The position numbers and the translations under genes are program-made. DNA of 64,000 nucleotides from Mesodorylaimus sp. YZB2_4 (Eukaryota; Nematoda; Enoplea; Dorylaimida; Dorylaimidae): assembly GCA_030248295.1 (NCBI GenBank), contig JASANH010001354.1, forward strand, positions 1 to 64,000, given 5' to 3'. Each line of letters begins with the position of its first letter. The stretch's first letter is position 1. The notes beneath the pieces were generated by a model. It was given only the letters and a program-made list of their open reading frames with translations, did not search any database and was not told the DNA's origin. Below are positions 1 through 9,849 of this stretch, piece after piece.

Positions 1-267
1 TGAAGCGCGCAGTCGGCAATAAATGTTGTGTCTTTTTAGGTGCCGTGCAGTGCCTTCGTCGTCCGCCCAAGAAAGGGGCGAGCTTCGGGGTGCTGTGTCG
101 CTCGGCTCGGCCAGCACGCTTGTGCCAGTGAACCACTGGGGCGTCGGCGATAGCGAGGACGAAAGCGGCTTTTCGAATTCAAGAACGTATCGGAAGCAAG
201 ATCAGACGAATGAAATCGAGCATCGAACACGATGGTACAGTTGTGGCGAATGCGGCGCGTTGCAGAA

Positions 268-835
268 AGCAGGTAGGGGGTACCTTTCGGCAAAGATAGG
301 CCTTCCTGGAGGTAGAGACATGGCTATTTTCACCCCTACCAGTACCACAGAAAGAGCAGCTAGAGGGAGCCAACTGGTAGAGGTAGATGTCCACCCCTAT
401 CATTTGGCTACCCTGCTCTAGAGGAGGGTAGCCAACGGGTAGGGAAAGAAATCAATACGAAAGAGCGCGCAAAAGAAGGGACGGCTTCACAGGATGATAC
501 ACAATGAGTAGGATAAGGTAGTCGATCTATCTAAATGTCAGCCTCTCTCCCCGGCAGCCATAGCTATTTTTTGTGTTGCCGCTACTGATAATGGCAAGAA
601 AAACCTGGTTCCTTCCAAGTGCAGAGTTATTAGCGGAGTTTAACAGAAAAACGTAATGGATTGCTGGCAGCAAAGATCAGGTAGTTCTATCTTTTCCCTT
701 CCCGCATTTAGTGCAAGCGGGAGGCCTGTCTCTATCTCTTTCCGATACTGATTGGTTATTCTATCTTTTGAAACCCCCTACCGTTACTAAACGGTAGTGC
801 CCTACCTCTATCTTCTTTCTGTGGTACGGGTCCTG
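268..835. repeat. Possible inverted-repeat element, weak
   Basis: A 13-base block GTACCACAGAAAG near 343-355 recurs in reverse complement near 813-827. CTACC/GGTAG words cluster at both flanks (near 270-430 and 775-805). This could be a degraded foldback or MITE-like element. No coding potential is convincing across 1-1610; the open frames here have no domain, signal peptide or splice support. Confidence 0.25.
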
Positions 836-1619
836 ATTGTTGGGAAAAGTAGCTGGCTTTGCTTCACGTCACAGCTCACACAAGCAGACCAGATTCGAGG
901 GCAAGTACTCGAAATTACCATACTCAATACCTGAGTATTGTGTTTCCGTGGTGGGCGCTTCGGAGAAGATCAAGGAACTCTCAGAATTTCGCACATACCA
1001 GTAAGATTATATTCCTTCTGAATCGAATGCAATCAAATGAAAGCTGCGCCTATGATGAATAAACTAAATATAAAACCATCGACCTTTGAGAAAACACAGG
1101 TACTCTTTGCACGTCATGAATGATGACTGATACGATACAGGAGTTCAGAAACAGGGTTGCCGAGTGTCGGATCGTCGCGTCCGCTCAATGACTGTAGCAT
1201 GACTGTTGATCGGTGCTCAAGTAAAACATTTCGTGGTAAAACCAGGTAAAACATTTTGTGCGAAATCTGTCCTCCGACCTCTCTTACACGCCCACGTTTA
1301 ATGATTTGGTAACAACCATGATCCACCTGGATATTTGGGTAATTGCGACGAGGTAACTTCTGCCGGGTCTGTATCTACTAGGGAATCACATAGCACTGGA
1401 TTATTTCTCTTTGGAAAATAATCTCCATTGAGCGGGTTTTTATCAATTTATCAAGTCTTTGTGAACGTCCGAGTTCACGAATGGTGCTGTGTCAAAAAGC
1501 AAAATCAGTATCATCAGCATTTATTCGAATGAAATATAAGTCCGATTGACAAAAAACTCTGATCAGAGAACTTGGCTCAACAGTCGGCGGGGGACTCGAG
1601 ATGACATTTCTTGCTTCAT

Positions 1620-2103
1620 TTTTTTTCTTTTTAAATTGTTGTGAGTTTGGTCCCGCGCCGCCCCAGTTCCCCACGGGACTTCCAACCCGTTTTGCCTATA
1701 GCCGGCCAGCAGTCATGATATGATAAGCGAGGCCGTGAGGTGACCAGGTCTCACGGCAGCGTCCATCTGCGCGTCTCCACTAGGAGCACCTCCACGCGAG
1801 GGCATCCTGGACCAGGCACCGACTTCCTCTATCGGGCTTTAAGCCCTGTCGGCGGGTGGGCTTTAAGCCCTGTCGGTGTTCGACAGCCGAGACTGTCTAC
1901 TCGTTTGGCTTCCGTCCGTCCACTCGGAGCACCTCGGCGGTACCGGGTGAGTCCCCCACGGCCTGGCGTGCAAGGTCAGCGAGGGTTTATGGTTCGCAAA
2001 CCGACCTCCATCACCGGGGATCGAACCCGGGACGAGTCCAGCCACTCGCTCCCAAGCAATACGGGGAGACGAATGGCGAACCGCTGCACCACCGCGGCCG
2101 CTG
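1620..2103 (-). mobile_element. Full-length tRNA-derived SINE (family A)
   Basis: Read on the minus strand, the element starts with a tRNA-like head containing an A-box-like GTGGTGCAGCGGTTCG and a B box (GGGTTCGATCC, seen as GGATCGAACCC near 2020-2030). A body of about 350 bp follows, and the element ends in an A-rich tail (T-rich at 1618-1640 on the plus strand). Related copies occur at 2203-2460, 35510-35725, 43097-43441 and 59745-60205. An 848-base open frame across it is a by-product of its low stop density, not a gene. Confidence 0.85.
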
Positions 2104-2202
2104 CTTCATTTTGTTGCATCAAAATGATTTTTTATGTTTGTATGCGTAAAACCTACTCCAGGCTGTGCGAAGATCAGCACACACAGCATCACAGTGCGTC
2201 TG

Positions 2203-2460
2203 CCCTAGGAGCACCTCCACACGCGGGCATCCTTCCTCGGACGATGGCCACTACACTTGGGACTGTCTCCTCGTTTGGCTTCCGTCTGTCCACTCGGAGT
2301 ACCTCGATGGTGCTGGATGAGTCCTACAAGGTCTGGCCTGCAACGTCAGCGAGGGTGCCTCTGTCACTGGACATGGAGCGCCAGAAGAGCCCAACCGCTC
2401 GGTACCTCGCAATACTGGTTGACGAACGCCGGACCGCTGCTCCACTGCAGCCGTATGTGT
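2203..2460 (-). mobile_element. Diverged SINE copy, family A
   Basis: The block from CTAGGAGCACCTCCACAC (about 2208) through the segment near 2270-2350 parallels the body of the neighbouring SINE (1780-2000) in the same orientation. The head region toward 2460 is strongly mutated. It is probably an older insertion or a partial tandem duplicate. Confidence 0.65.
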
Positions 2461-2469
2461 GTGTGCTAG

Positions 2470-3640
2470 TCTGTCCCTGTCCCAAGCAAGCTAGAAAATT
2501 GATTTTGGCGCAGATTTTAGGAAACCATATTTGCCCATGTGGTACTTGTAAGCTAGCGCATAATTCGGCAGTAGTGTCCCCTATTTAAGTCCTATTTTTA
2601 CTTCACTTGAGGCTTTTCCATTGCATCATACCTGACCTTTGCGCTCAGCTTATAACCCTCGATGGCACTGCTCGTCACACTCTCATCCACCCCCACAGTA
2701 AAGATCCAAGTCTCTGACGAACGTATCTCTTAAGGTCAGAACTATAACATAATATGACCGTATCGGACCTGCATATATTTAGCGGATGCAAATGCCAATG
2801 CCTCAGGGAGAGGACGAAATATCGATGAGAAATGCCAACAGAACTCTCGATACGGACGTGGGTAAAGGTGAACACTTTATGCTCGGTATTTCGTTGGTAG
2901 AACTATATTAGCATCAGTGAAGAGAAAGGTTTGAACCTATCCCTCCTGGAATGAAAAGGCCTACAGGCAACACTATTTTATCGGCATTAAACGGGCAAGA
3001 TTAGGCTCCTGTCGAGGAACTGATGCACTGTTGAACAGAAAACCTGATTATAAAAGGCAAAAATGGACAACTCCAAAGCTGGACAAAACGGCAGACATTC
3101 CGAAGCAATGTGCCTTTCCGAATCGATAGGTCCGCAGCTGCGCACTATGAGGGGTACTCCAAACAGGAGGTTTTGTGCCTAAGCGTCATCTTGCACGCGG
3201 CCTCCACTCAAGAATTCGTCGAACAAGTTTTTGAGTTTTAACCAGTTGAATGCTGTGTAATGATAACTAGTTAGCCTAACTAATTAGCCCATGATAAGTG
3301 CAATGCCTGGCCCGATTCCTTATTGGATGATCATGAGTCGTAATTTTAATTCCTCATCCCAATCTCGGCTTCTCATAAAAAGGCAGTTTTGCTAGTCATG
3401 GGGAAATGGCTCTTAGCATTTGGCTCAACCAGGTCATAACTGATTGGGCGAATATGGTCTGACCGTAACAAAAAAATCCCTGTGCTTTTTTAAATACAAT
3501 TTAGAATATTAGCAGATGTTAAGCGTCGAGACGCCTTAAAAAACAATATGTACGAAAATTTTAATTTTCTCCATCATGATGTGAAAAATGGTAACAAAAA
3601 TGCAGAATACATAATCTAAACTCTATCAGACTCTCATCGC
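2470..3640. other. Intergenic, no gene seen
   Basis: No open frame here has a signal peptide, domain or plausible splice context. The 3' side is the presumed 3' flank of the minus-strand peptide gene at 3653-3991; an ATTAAA is present on the minus strand near 3560. Confidence 0.5.
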
Positions 3641-3652
3641 ATTTGTCACCTC

Positions 3653-3991
3653 TCATCCTGCACGTAGAATCGGCCGTGACAATTTCCTAGCATCATTGGG
3701 GCTGTTCGAGTCGCTGCTTCGAAATTTTGTAGTAGCAGCTGATAATAAGAATTGGAATAGCTTACTATCTTCGATTTTATTATTCAAATTTGGATAATTT
3801 CCGATACGTTTCACGCCTTGTCTGTCCACCAGTGTATTCGTGAACTGGCTGCCCCACCACTGAGTTTTATCAATGGTTGGACCAAGCGCGATGATAGTAT
3901 TTCTCCCCCAAATGCTTTTTGAAGCCACATGATGTGGGAAAGTGAGATTGAAAGCAAGGATTAGGCCCGCCACGTAAAGCATGAGTCTCAT
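3653..3991 (-). CDS. Secreted amidated-peptide precursor, RPILRA-amide type 1
   Basis: This is a 112-residue single-exon precursor of a kind that yields small secreted signalling peptides. The N-terminus (MRLMLYVAGLILAFNLTF) is a clear signal peptide. A dibasic KR lies near residue 61 and RK near residue 103. The last residues are LSRPILRAG directly before the stop, so the terminal glycine is positioned to become a C-terminal amide. The neighbouring gene at 4386-4694 ends with the same RPILRAG although its codons differ, which argues for selection on the peptide. A TATA-like GCATATATGC lies at 4068-4077, 77 bases upstream of the ATG. I do not recognise a named family; the ending resembles short LRF/LRL-amide peptides with alanine in the last position. 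Coding status is likely, function inferred. Confidence 0.7.
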   Translation of the reverse strand: MRLMLYVAGLILAFNLTFPHHVASKSIWGRNTIIALGPTIDKTQWWGSQFTNTLVDRQGVKRIGNYPNLNNKIEDSKLFQFLLSAATTKFRSSDSNSPNDARKLSRPILRAG

Positions 3992-4067
3992 GGCTGTCCT
4001 GACTGTGCGAGATCAGGTTGCTGAAATGGCAATCGTTATTTCAAACTGGGTGTTGATGAAAGGGGGT

Positions 4068-4077
4068 GCATATATGC
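4068..4077 (-). promoter_or_regulatory. TATA-like element upstream of RPILRA peptide gene 1
   Basis: The palindromic GCATATATGC lies 77 bases upstream of the ATG at 3991. The spacing matches the TATA box of the next peptide gene (about 76 bases to its signal-peptide ATG). Confidence 0.45.
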
Positions 4078-4385
4078 CTACTAAATAGGGTACGGCGACT
4101 CGATCTTTGAAGCAGATAAAAAAGATAACAGGAGTGAGTTCATGATAGATGAGAACTAGCTGATTCCCACGTTTGTCTGTGACCCTGATATGCTACTCAT
4201 CTACACGCCTATTTACGCCTGCTGTGAGAAGCATCGTCCCATGTACACGTCACCTGCTTGATTTAATTTTTATTCTCCCAGTATGCATCTTCAGAAAGAA
4301 GTTTCAAGTTAAGTGAAAGGCATGATAAAAACGTGCAATGTCACGAAGACTAGCGCCTCATAAGAATAATTCGCTTAAACAAACT

Positions 4386-4694
4386 TTAACCAGCTCTTAA
4401 AATTGGTCGATCAGGTACTTTTCCTTTCTTTTTCCCACGCACTTCGCGCTTTATAGGAGAATAATTGCCGGTGGTCTGAAGTGATTCCGCGAACAACTTC
4501 TTGCTATCAATAGCTCCGTAAAATATACACCGAAAATTTAGCTTTGGAAGTTTTTCGTTCGGTTTCTTTTCATCGAGCAGTTGTGGCCAAACTTGCCTTT
4601 CTGGGCCTTCAGATGCTGTCTCTCCTGTTGGTCGACCGAAGGCGCTCAAGACAGCGAAAAGCAACCAGATTCCTAAGATCACCAATGCACGCAT
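4386..4694 (-). CDS. Secreted amidated-peptide precursor, RPILRA-amide type 2
   Basis: This precursor has 102 residues when started at the ATG that opens the signal peptide (MRALVILGIWLLFAVLSAFG). An in-frame ATG at 4739 would add 15 hydrophilic residues, but the TATA box at 4770-4777 puts the likely transcription start only a few bases before it, so 4694 is preferred. Acidic and lysine-rich spacers follow, then KR and a GKKKGK cluster, and the C-terminus VPDRPILRAG. The predicted product is an amidated VPDRPILRA or slightly longer peptide. Apart from that ending, the precursor shares almost nothing with the gene at 3653-3991, as is typical for peptide precursors. The receptor and the function are unknown. 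Confidence 0.72.
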   Translation of the reverse strand: MRALVILGIWLLFAVLSAFGRPTGETASEGPERQVWPQLLDEKKPNEKLPKLNFRCIFYGAIDSKKLFAESLQTTGNYSPIKREVRGKKKGKVPDRPILRAG

Positions 4695-4769
4695 ATTTGG
4701 GAGTAGTTCTGTAAACTGTCTCTTCCGATTAGATAGCATTGAAAATCAACAGCTCTGCTGGAGGAGGCC

Positions 4770-4777
4770 CTTTATAG
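4770..4777 (-). promoter_or_regulatory. TATA box of RPILRA peptide gene 2
   Basis: On the minus strand the sequence is CTATAAAG. It is followed about 30 bases later by the presumed transcription start, near 4742. It decides between the two in-frame ATGs of the downstream gene. Confidence 0.6.
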
Positions 4778-4789
4778 AGTATTCTGGAG

Positions 4790-6650
4790 GTACAACGACG
4801 GTTTCTGGTAGACTCGTAGTCCCATGTGTACTATAAACAGGCCTTCCATTACTATCATTTATGAACCAACCAATCACCCCACTCGTCAAAAACATGGTGG
4901 GCGGTGAGTATTCTCGAAACTTTTGTGAAAAGCGGGTGACGCAGGTAGTCAAGCAGCACAGGGTAACTTGCATAGGTAGGCGTTTAAGTGCAGGGATCAA
5001 GATACTGTATATCGTCTGGGTTTATGTCTAATGATGAGTATGCACTGACTATATCACCGCTTACAATCGCTTCCAGGAAGGTCAAGTAAACCTAAAGGGC
5101 AGATTCTAAACAAAAATTTTAATCCGAGGAAACGCAAGAAAATCTTTTGATGGTGCTCTAATGGAAGCAGCTGGAAATTTCTACAGCTACCAAATACGCT
5201 TGGCAGTCCCCTGATGCGCGGGAGTACAGTATAATATCACAGAGAATATCTTTAGGAATACTTATGATGATGCGACAGGCTCTTTGGTACATTACTTAAG
5301 AGCATTCGCTTAGTACCCTATCAGTTTTGCGTAAGAGCCCGCATATTGTGCCATCCAAGAGTATACAGTACTAGAGAGAATACCTGCAGGAGAGGTGTGA
5401 ACGCCTGGAATACTTATGTTGAGGCGAAACATGCTTTCCGTGGCGAAGGAGTCAGCTGCATACTTAGCCAGTGTGGCACAGACGCTCTGATCCGTGATTT
5501 CATGTCCAGTAGATAGTGCAGGAAAGCATGGAGCTGCATAATGCTTCATCCTGACATGACAGTGGGACCTACTTCGAGCAGGTTAAGATCGCTTCTTGTC
5601 ATAGTCACAACATACTTGTGAGTGTGCTCGAGGCTCAAGATCGAGTATTGAGTCCCGGGACTAAAGTAGATGGGAGCAAATCCCGAGATCTGAGACTAAT
5701 ATGATAGCCGTATTTACTCGTACTCGACAACATGGGATTGAGTCTCCGTTACAAGCAGTTACTGGTTTTTTCATTGGCAGATAGTATAACATTCGTCTAT
5801 TCAGCTTTATCAGTCATGTTTCAGCAAAATGCTTCATTTTCTTGTTTAATCTGGACATTTGTAGCTCTCGTTCCTCTGACTTAAGTTTTCTTGGCTTTTG
5901 AGGTCATGCGAAGCATATCGATTCGTAAGTAGCACAACAAATCTTAGCCTGAACCACGTCGTGCATGCGAGCATTTAGTTTATCCTGCTTCTCAAATAAT
6001 GCACGGCTAAAATCTCATCTGCTATGTCCTGCAGAGAGAGGGAGCTGCAATAAGGTAGCCGTGCTCCGCTTACCACTATCATTGAGTAGACACAGCACGC
6101 CTCGTTAATTTTCTGATTGATTTTATCTTGGATATGTTGATCCGGCCTTGCCTTGGGCGTAGGTGGGACAAAGAAAGCTCTGGGGAGAAGTTGTTATTGT
6201 ATATTCCAGGGTAGGATCAATACGAGAGAAACAGTCAAAAATATAAGCGAATGAAAACTATTGACCATGTACTGATACCACCAAGTATTGCATTCTGCTT
6301 TCTTTTTTCTCGCATGCTCACACACAATGTGTGAAATACTTTTTTTTGAGAAATCTCATGGATTCTCTTTGGAGCGATAAACACAGGAAAATCAAGAAAG
6401 CCGCAACTGGGTTTCGCTTGTCAAGTCAAATTCCACCACTGTTACATCGCGTCGAAAATGCCACCCACGGACTGCGCAAGTGCCTGACAGTCTTCTTGAA
6501 TCCCTAAAACCTACTCGGCAGTGGATATTTTCTGCAAAACTCGCCCACTGATCGACGTTGCTCCTACGTATGTATGTTTTCTCATTTTGTAGAGTATCTT
6601 ATGGCCTTTCCACTTGTTTCAAAGGTCATATAACTGCGGGGCTGCCTATA
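4790..6650. other. Intergenic, no gene seen
   Basis: Two minus-strand open frames of about 80 codons (4746-5000, which covers the TATA box of the neighbour, and 5310-5549) have no signal peptide, dibasic sites or family resemblance. Nothing else can be supported. Confidence 0.45.
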
Positions 6651-6659
6651 ATAGGCGAG

Positions 6660-6666
6660 TATAAAA
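6660..6666 (+). promoter_or_regulatory. TATA box of ILLRF-amide peptide gene
   Basis: TATAAAA in the context GAGTATAAAACTC, about 170 bases upstream of the signal-peptide ATG and 94 bases upstream of an earlier in-frame ATG (6754). A 5' leader intron (GTGTGT at 6758 to AG at 6830-6831) would explain the longer spacing. Confidence 0.6.
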
Positions 6667-6831
6667 CTCATTGGTGCACTATCAATAAGAGAACCCGGCC
6701 CAGCAAATCATAGTCTCTAGTCTCGCCGATACCAACCCACACTCATCGATCGAATGAGGTGTGTCTGGGCTGCAAATAACAAATTGATCTTTGGCGTTGA
6801 ACTCGTGGTCTCATTTCGTTGCGATATAAAG

Positions 6832-7227
6832 ATGGAAAAGACGGTATTCTTGTTGGCTATCTCTGCTTTTGCGTTTGAGAGCGTCTTCTCACAAAATCTT
6901 CGAATTATACCTTCATTGTCTCAAGGATATCAAAAGAAAATAGTGTGGCATGGCCGAGTACAATGGATGCAAGGTCACATGCGAAAGTACGGGCGCACTG
7001 ATACAATAAAGCCAATGGCCCTGGATACGACAGCCCAGAATGGGCAAGAGTACAGTCAACGGTCACCAAGGAAACAACATCCGAAAATTGTCCAAACCGA
7101 AAGAATGTTAGCAGTTGAGAATGACTTCGATGCTAGAGACGTCGACCAACAGCGGCAAGGCAAGAGCAGTTCATCCTCGTTGAGTAATAAGATCCTTTTG
7201 AGGTTCGGGAAAAGATCTTGGATGTGA
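6832..7227 (+). CDS. Secreted amidated-peptide precursor ending ILLRFGKR
   Basis: This 131-residue precursor starts with MEKTVFLLAISAFAFESVFS, a strong signal peptide. An in-frame ATG at 6754 would place 26 extra residues ahead of it and is probably in the leader or a leader intron. The body is rich in Gln, Arg and Lys with several basic sites. Near the end comes NKILLRFGKRSWM: glycine followed by Lys-Arg, the classical amidation and cleavage signal, which would release a peptide ending ILLRF-amide. Only SWM follows. AATAAA at 7354-7359 fits a polyadenylation site. RF-amide endings of this type occur in FMRFamide-like, short neuropeptide F and related families; I do not assign one. Confidence 0.75.
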   Translation: MEKTVFLLAISAFAFESVFSQNLRIIPSLSQGYQKKIVWHGRVQWMQGHMRKYGRTDTIKPMALDTTAQNGQEYSQRSPRKQHPKIVQTERMLAVENDFDARDVDQQRQGKSSSSSLSNKILLRFGKRSWM

Positions 7228-7507
7228 GGCATGCCAGTTTGTTTTGTAGATTCTGGTAACAGGAACCACTGTGACGGCTGGCATGAATGACGATGATCAG
7301 TACAACTCTAGTAAAACCAATCAAGTTTTGATTGCCTGCTTTCTGTTTGCAAAAATAAAATCAAAAATTATTCTTTGCATGCCAAGGACATGGTCAACGA
7401 TTAGAACTTTTAAACCTGTTTCCTAGGAGGAAGTTTACTTGATAACTGTGCGCCCTGATGGACGCAAAATGATGTACTGTAAAGGCCTCGTGAGTCCGAC
7501 CCTAATC

Positions 7508-8243
7508 GTAAGGGCCTAAATTATAGTCGGGTGCACACACACCCGTCGAAATGCGCTTTTCGAGAAAAATCGCTCGAAAGAGGCAACTCAGCGAATTTGG
7601 CGCACAGCGCCTGTTGTACGACAGGGGATCCACCAAGTATAGTTAGGTCCTTAACAGTGAGGCCCTAATCATAGTCGGCAGCCCCCCACCGTCGTACGAC
7701 AGGCGCGTTTGGGCCGAATTCGCGAAATTGCAACTTTTGGACGATTTTTCTTGAAATTTTCCGTGATAACTTAGCTGATGTCAGCGACATTTTTGTAGAA
7801 AAAAATGTGCTCTATCAAATAGATACAGTTTCGAGGCTTGATTTTTCGTTGTGGGTTTTTATCAAAGATTTTTCGTTAATTTTTGCGGTTCAAATGAAAA
7901 AAATTTGTAATAAATTTAATAAAAGCAGTAAGCGCAAAATAAAGACAACCAGTTAATAAAGCACATTTTCCTCTACAAAATTGTCACTGACATCAACTTG
8001 GGTTATCGCAAAAAAAAACGAGAAAAATGGGCCGAAAGCGGCGACGGCGCAAAAAAACGCATTTCGACAGGCGTGTGTGCACCTGACTATAATTAGGCCC
8101 TAACAAGGACCTAACTATAGTCGGTCGATCCCCTGTCGTACGACAGGCGCCAAATTCGCTGAGTTGCCTCTTTCAAGCGATTTTTCCCAAAAAACGCATT
8201 TGGACGGGTGTGTGTGCACCCGACTATAATTAGGCCCTAACAT
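7508..8243. mobile_element. Non-autonomous element with long nested terminal inverted repeats
   Basis: The left arm (about 7508-7632) and right arm (about 8114-8243) are inverted copies of each other. Both carry the AGGGCCTAA…TATAGTCGGGTGCACAC end, the ACACCCGTC…AAATGCG block, a CAGCGAATTTGGCG block and a GTACGACAGGGGATC block. Inside lies a second inverted pair: 7640-7725 with TTAGGTCCTTA, AGGCCCTAATCATAGTCGG and CGTCGTACGACAGGCG, against 8040-8110 with CTGACTATAATTAGGCCC and AAGGACCTAACTATAG. The AT-rich core encodes no protein. It is probably a foldback/MITE-type DNA transposon derivative, or one element inserted in another of the same family. Confidence 0.8.
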
Positions 8244-8249
8244 ACTGCG

Positions 8250-9040
8250 TCCTGGCGTATTAAAATGAACACGAAACAACTATCCATCTGCTTCTAGATG
8301 CACTTTAATTTAATCTGAAGAAGCTGTTATAACAGAAGAAAAACTTCTCAACTTGTTACTGCACACAGCGGCAGGATGGGTCTACTCGACCAGGCACACG
8401 TCAGGCACGCACACGTGCGGTATGCGTAAATATTTCTGCTGTTTTAACGGACCCTGCGCACGAGATGCTTTTCTTGGTGTTTCACAGACGCTAACCTAGC
8501 TTTTGCTTCTGTCTGATACTTGTTACCGGCCAATATCTGACATCTTTTTCTCGCAAGATCGATCTATCTTGAACTAAAGCTAATCGAACGGGGCGTGTAC
8601 CGAAGCTGACCACACAGGAAGCACGAACGCAAGTGCTGCCTTTGCCTATTTGCGATGACCCTAACTTTCCGCACGGACGCATTACTGTATGACGCGACAC
8701 TGGCATAAAAAGTGAAGCTTAACGATGTTGACGAGTAGAGTTTCTATTTTTCTTAAGTCCGACTTCAAACCCAAATTGCCCTATATTTTTCTTATTCGTG
8801 GCAACTATGTGGGCAGCGCATTTTGCAAAGCTTCGCATCCAGGCCTGATGTAGATTTCTAGCACCAGAAACTAAGTGGGCGATCGCATGACATCAGGGAT
8901 TTCTATAATCTAATCGCACTTATTGTTAGATTAGGGGTAGCTCGGTGATGACGACGCTGAAAGTCAATTACGTTATTCCATTTATGGACGAGGGGCATAA
9001 GACTTCGATGGCTGGCTCACGCTTTCACCTGTTCGTAGAG
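8250..9040. other. Intergenic, no gene seen
   Basis: There are no open frames with supporting features. A degenerate AT-rich motif CTAAATAAATAGC at about 9047-9059 may serve the gene starting at 9121. Confidence 0.4.
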
Positions 9041-9120
9041 AGTTAACTAAATAAATAGCGCCGGATTAACCACCTTTTCTTCTTTCCTTCAACGGCTCAT
9101 CACGGACAAGCGACCAAAAA

Positions 9121-9481
9121 ATGGATACTTTGCCCCCTTTGCTAATTCTACTCTTTGCAATCTCTAGCCAAGTGTCCGCCTACTTAATTGCATCGACCCC
9201 GGGCGATCATCGTTTCGAGTCGAAATTAAGCTTGCAATCGTTGTTCAAGAGAGATCCGTTCTTTTTGCCCTCAAAATTTCTTGACTCATGACAGTCGCCG
9301 AGTCAACGTCGATCACAAAGAGCCAGTACGCTTGCCGTCTATGTTCATTTTTCAGGAGACCTGGAAGATACAGAGGCCATCTTTGGTCAAGAGACACAAG
9401 GAGCAGCAGCAGCAAGAACAGCAGCAACAATCGACCCGACCGTATCGCCCAAGCCGGTATATAATCCGTGTACAAGGATAG
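9121..9481 (+). CDS. Probable two-exon secreted peptide precursor ending in IIRVQG
   Basis: The ATG at 9121 opens a clear signal peptide (MDTLPPLLILLFAISSQVSA). Unspliced, the frame stops at 9291 after 56 codons. A second open frame ends at 9481 with RPSRYIIRVQG, a terminal glycine like the other precursors here, after a KR site and a Gln-rich stretch. A 76-base intron (9219-9294) with a pyrimidine-rich acceptor ending GACAG joins the two frames exactly, giving 94 residues. The donor (GTCGAA) is weak, so the splice is a proposal. AATAAA at 9529-9534 lies just past the second frame and supports one transcript covering both. The alternative is a 56-residue unspliced product containing KRDPFFLPSKFLDS. 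Confidence 0.55.
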
Positions 9482-9667
9482 ACGATAGACCACTCTAAAG
9501 AAACATCTGCGACAAACGTAAGATAATTAATAAAGCTTTGGTGCAGCAAGGTGCTCTACACCAACATGCTGTGTATGTTAAATGATATGATCGTGAAAGT
9601 AAATGCATTTGTTTTCCTGCATTTGCATTTCAATGTTTGCCCATGTTCTTGTTCCATGCCAGTCGAC

Positions 9668-9838
9668 GGTGGACTTGTGTGGAAATCAGAACTCCGCGTG
9701 GTTCCAGATATTTCCGCGTTTAATTGTAGTGGATCCACGTCACCATGGAATCCACGTGGAAGTGCGTGACTCCATGTGGTTCCAGGTCAATAGCCGCGGT
9801 GGATCCACTGTGGGCTTCCTGTGGATCCATGCTAGAAT
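9668..9838. repeat. Degenerate GTGGATCCACG-rich short repeat
   Basis: Variants of GTGGATCCACG, TCCACGTGG, CCATGTGGTTCCA and GTGGATCC recur about eight times, partly palindromic. The block is non-coding and looks like a decayed minisatellite or a local expansion of palindromic words. Confidence 0.55.
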
Positions 9839-9849
9839 ATCATAGATCG

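Noticed and set aside
23-421. 132-codon open frame at the left edge
   Set aside because: No recognisable features, and it overlaps opposite-strand frames and local inverted repeats.
1740-2588. 282-codon plus-strand open frame
   Set aside because: It starts at GTG and lies antisense across two SINE copies; GC-rich SINE bodies have few stops. No domain or signal peptide.
4746-5000. Minus-strand frame upstream of the RPILRA gene
   Set aside because: It lacks an ATG at its start, covers the TATA box of the neighbouring gene and shows no signal peptide.
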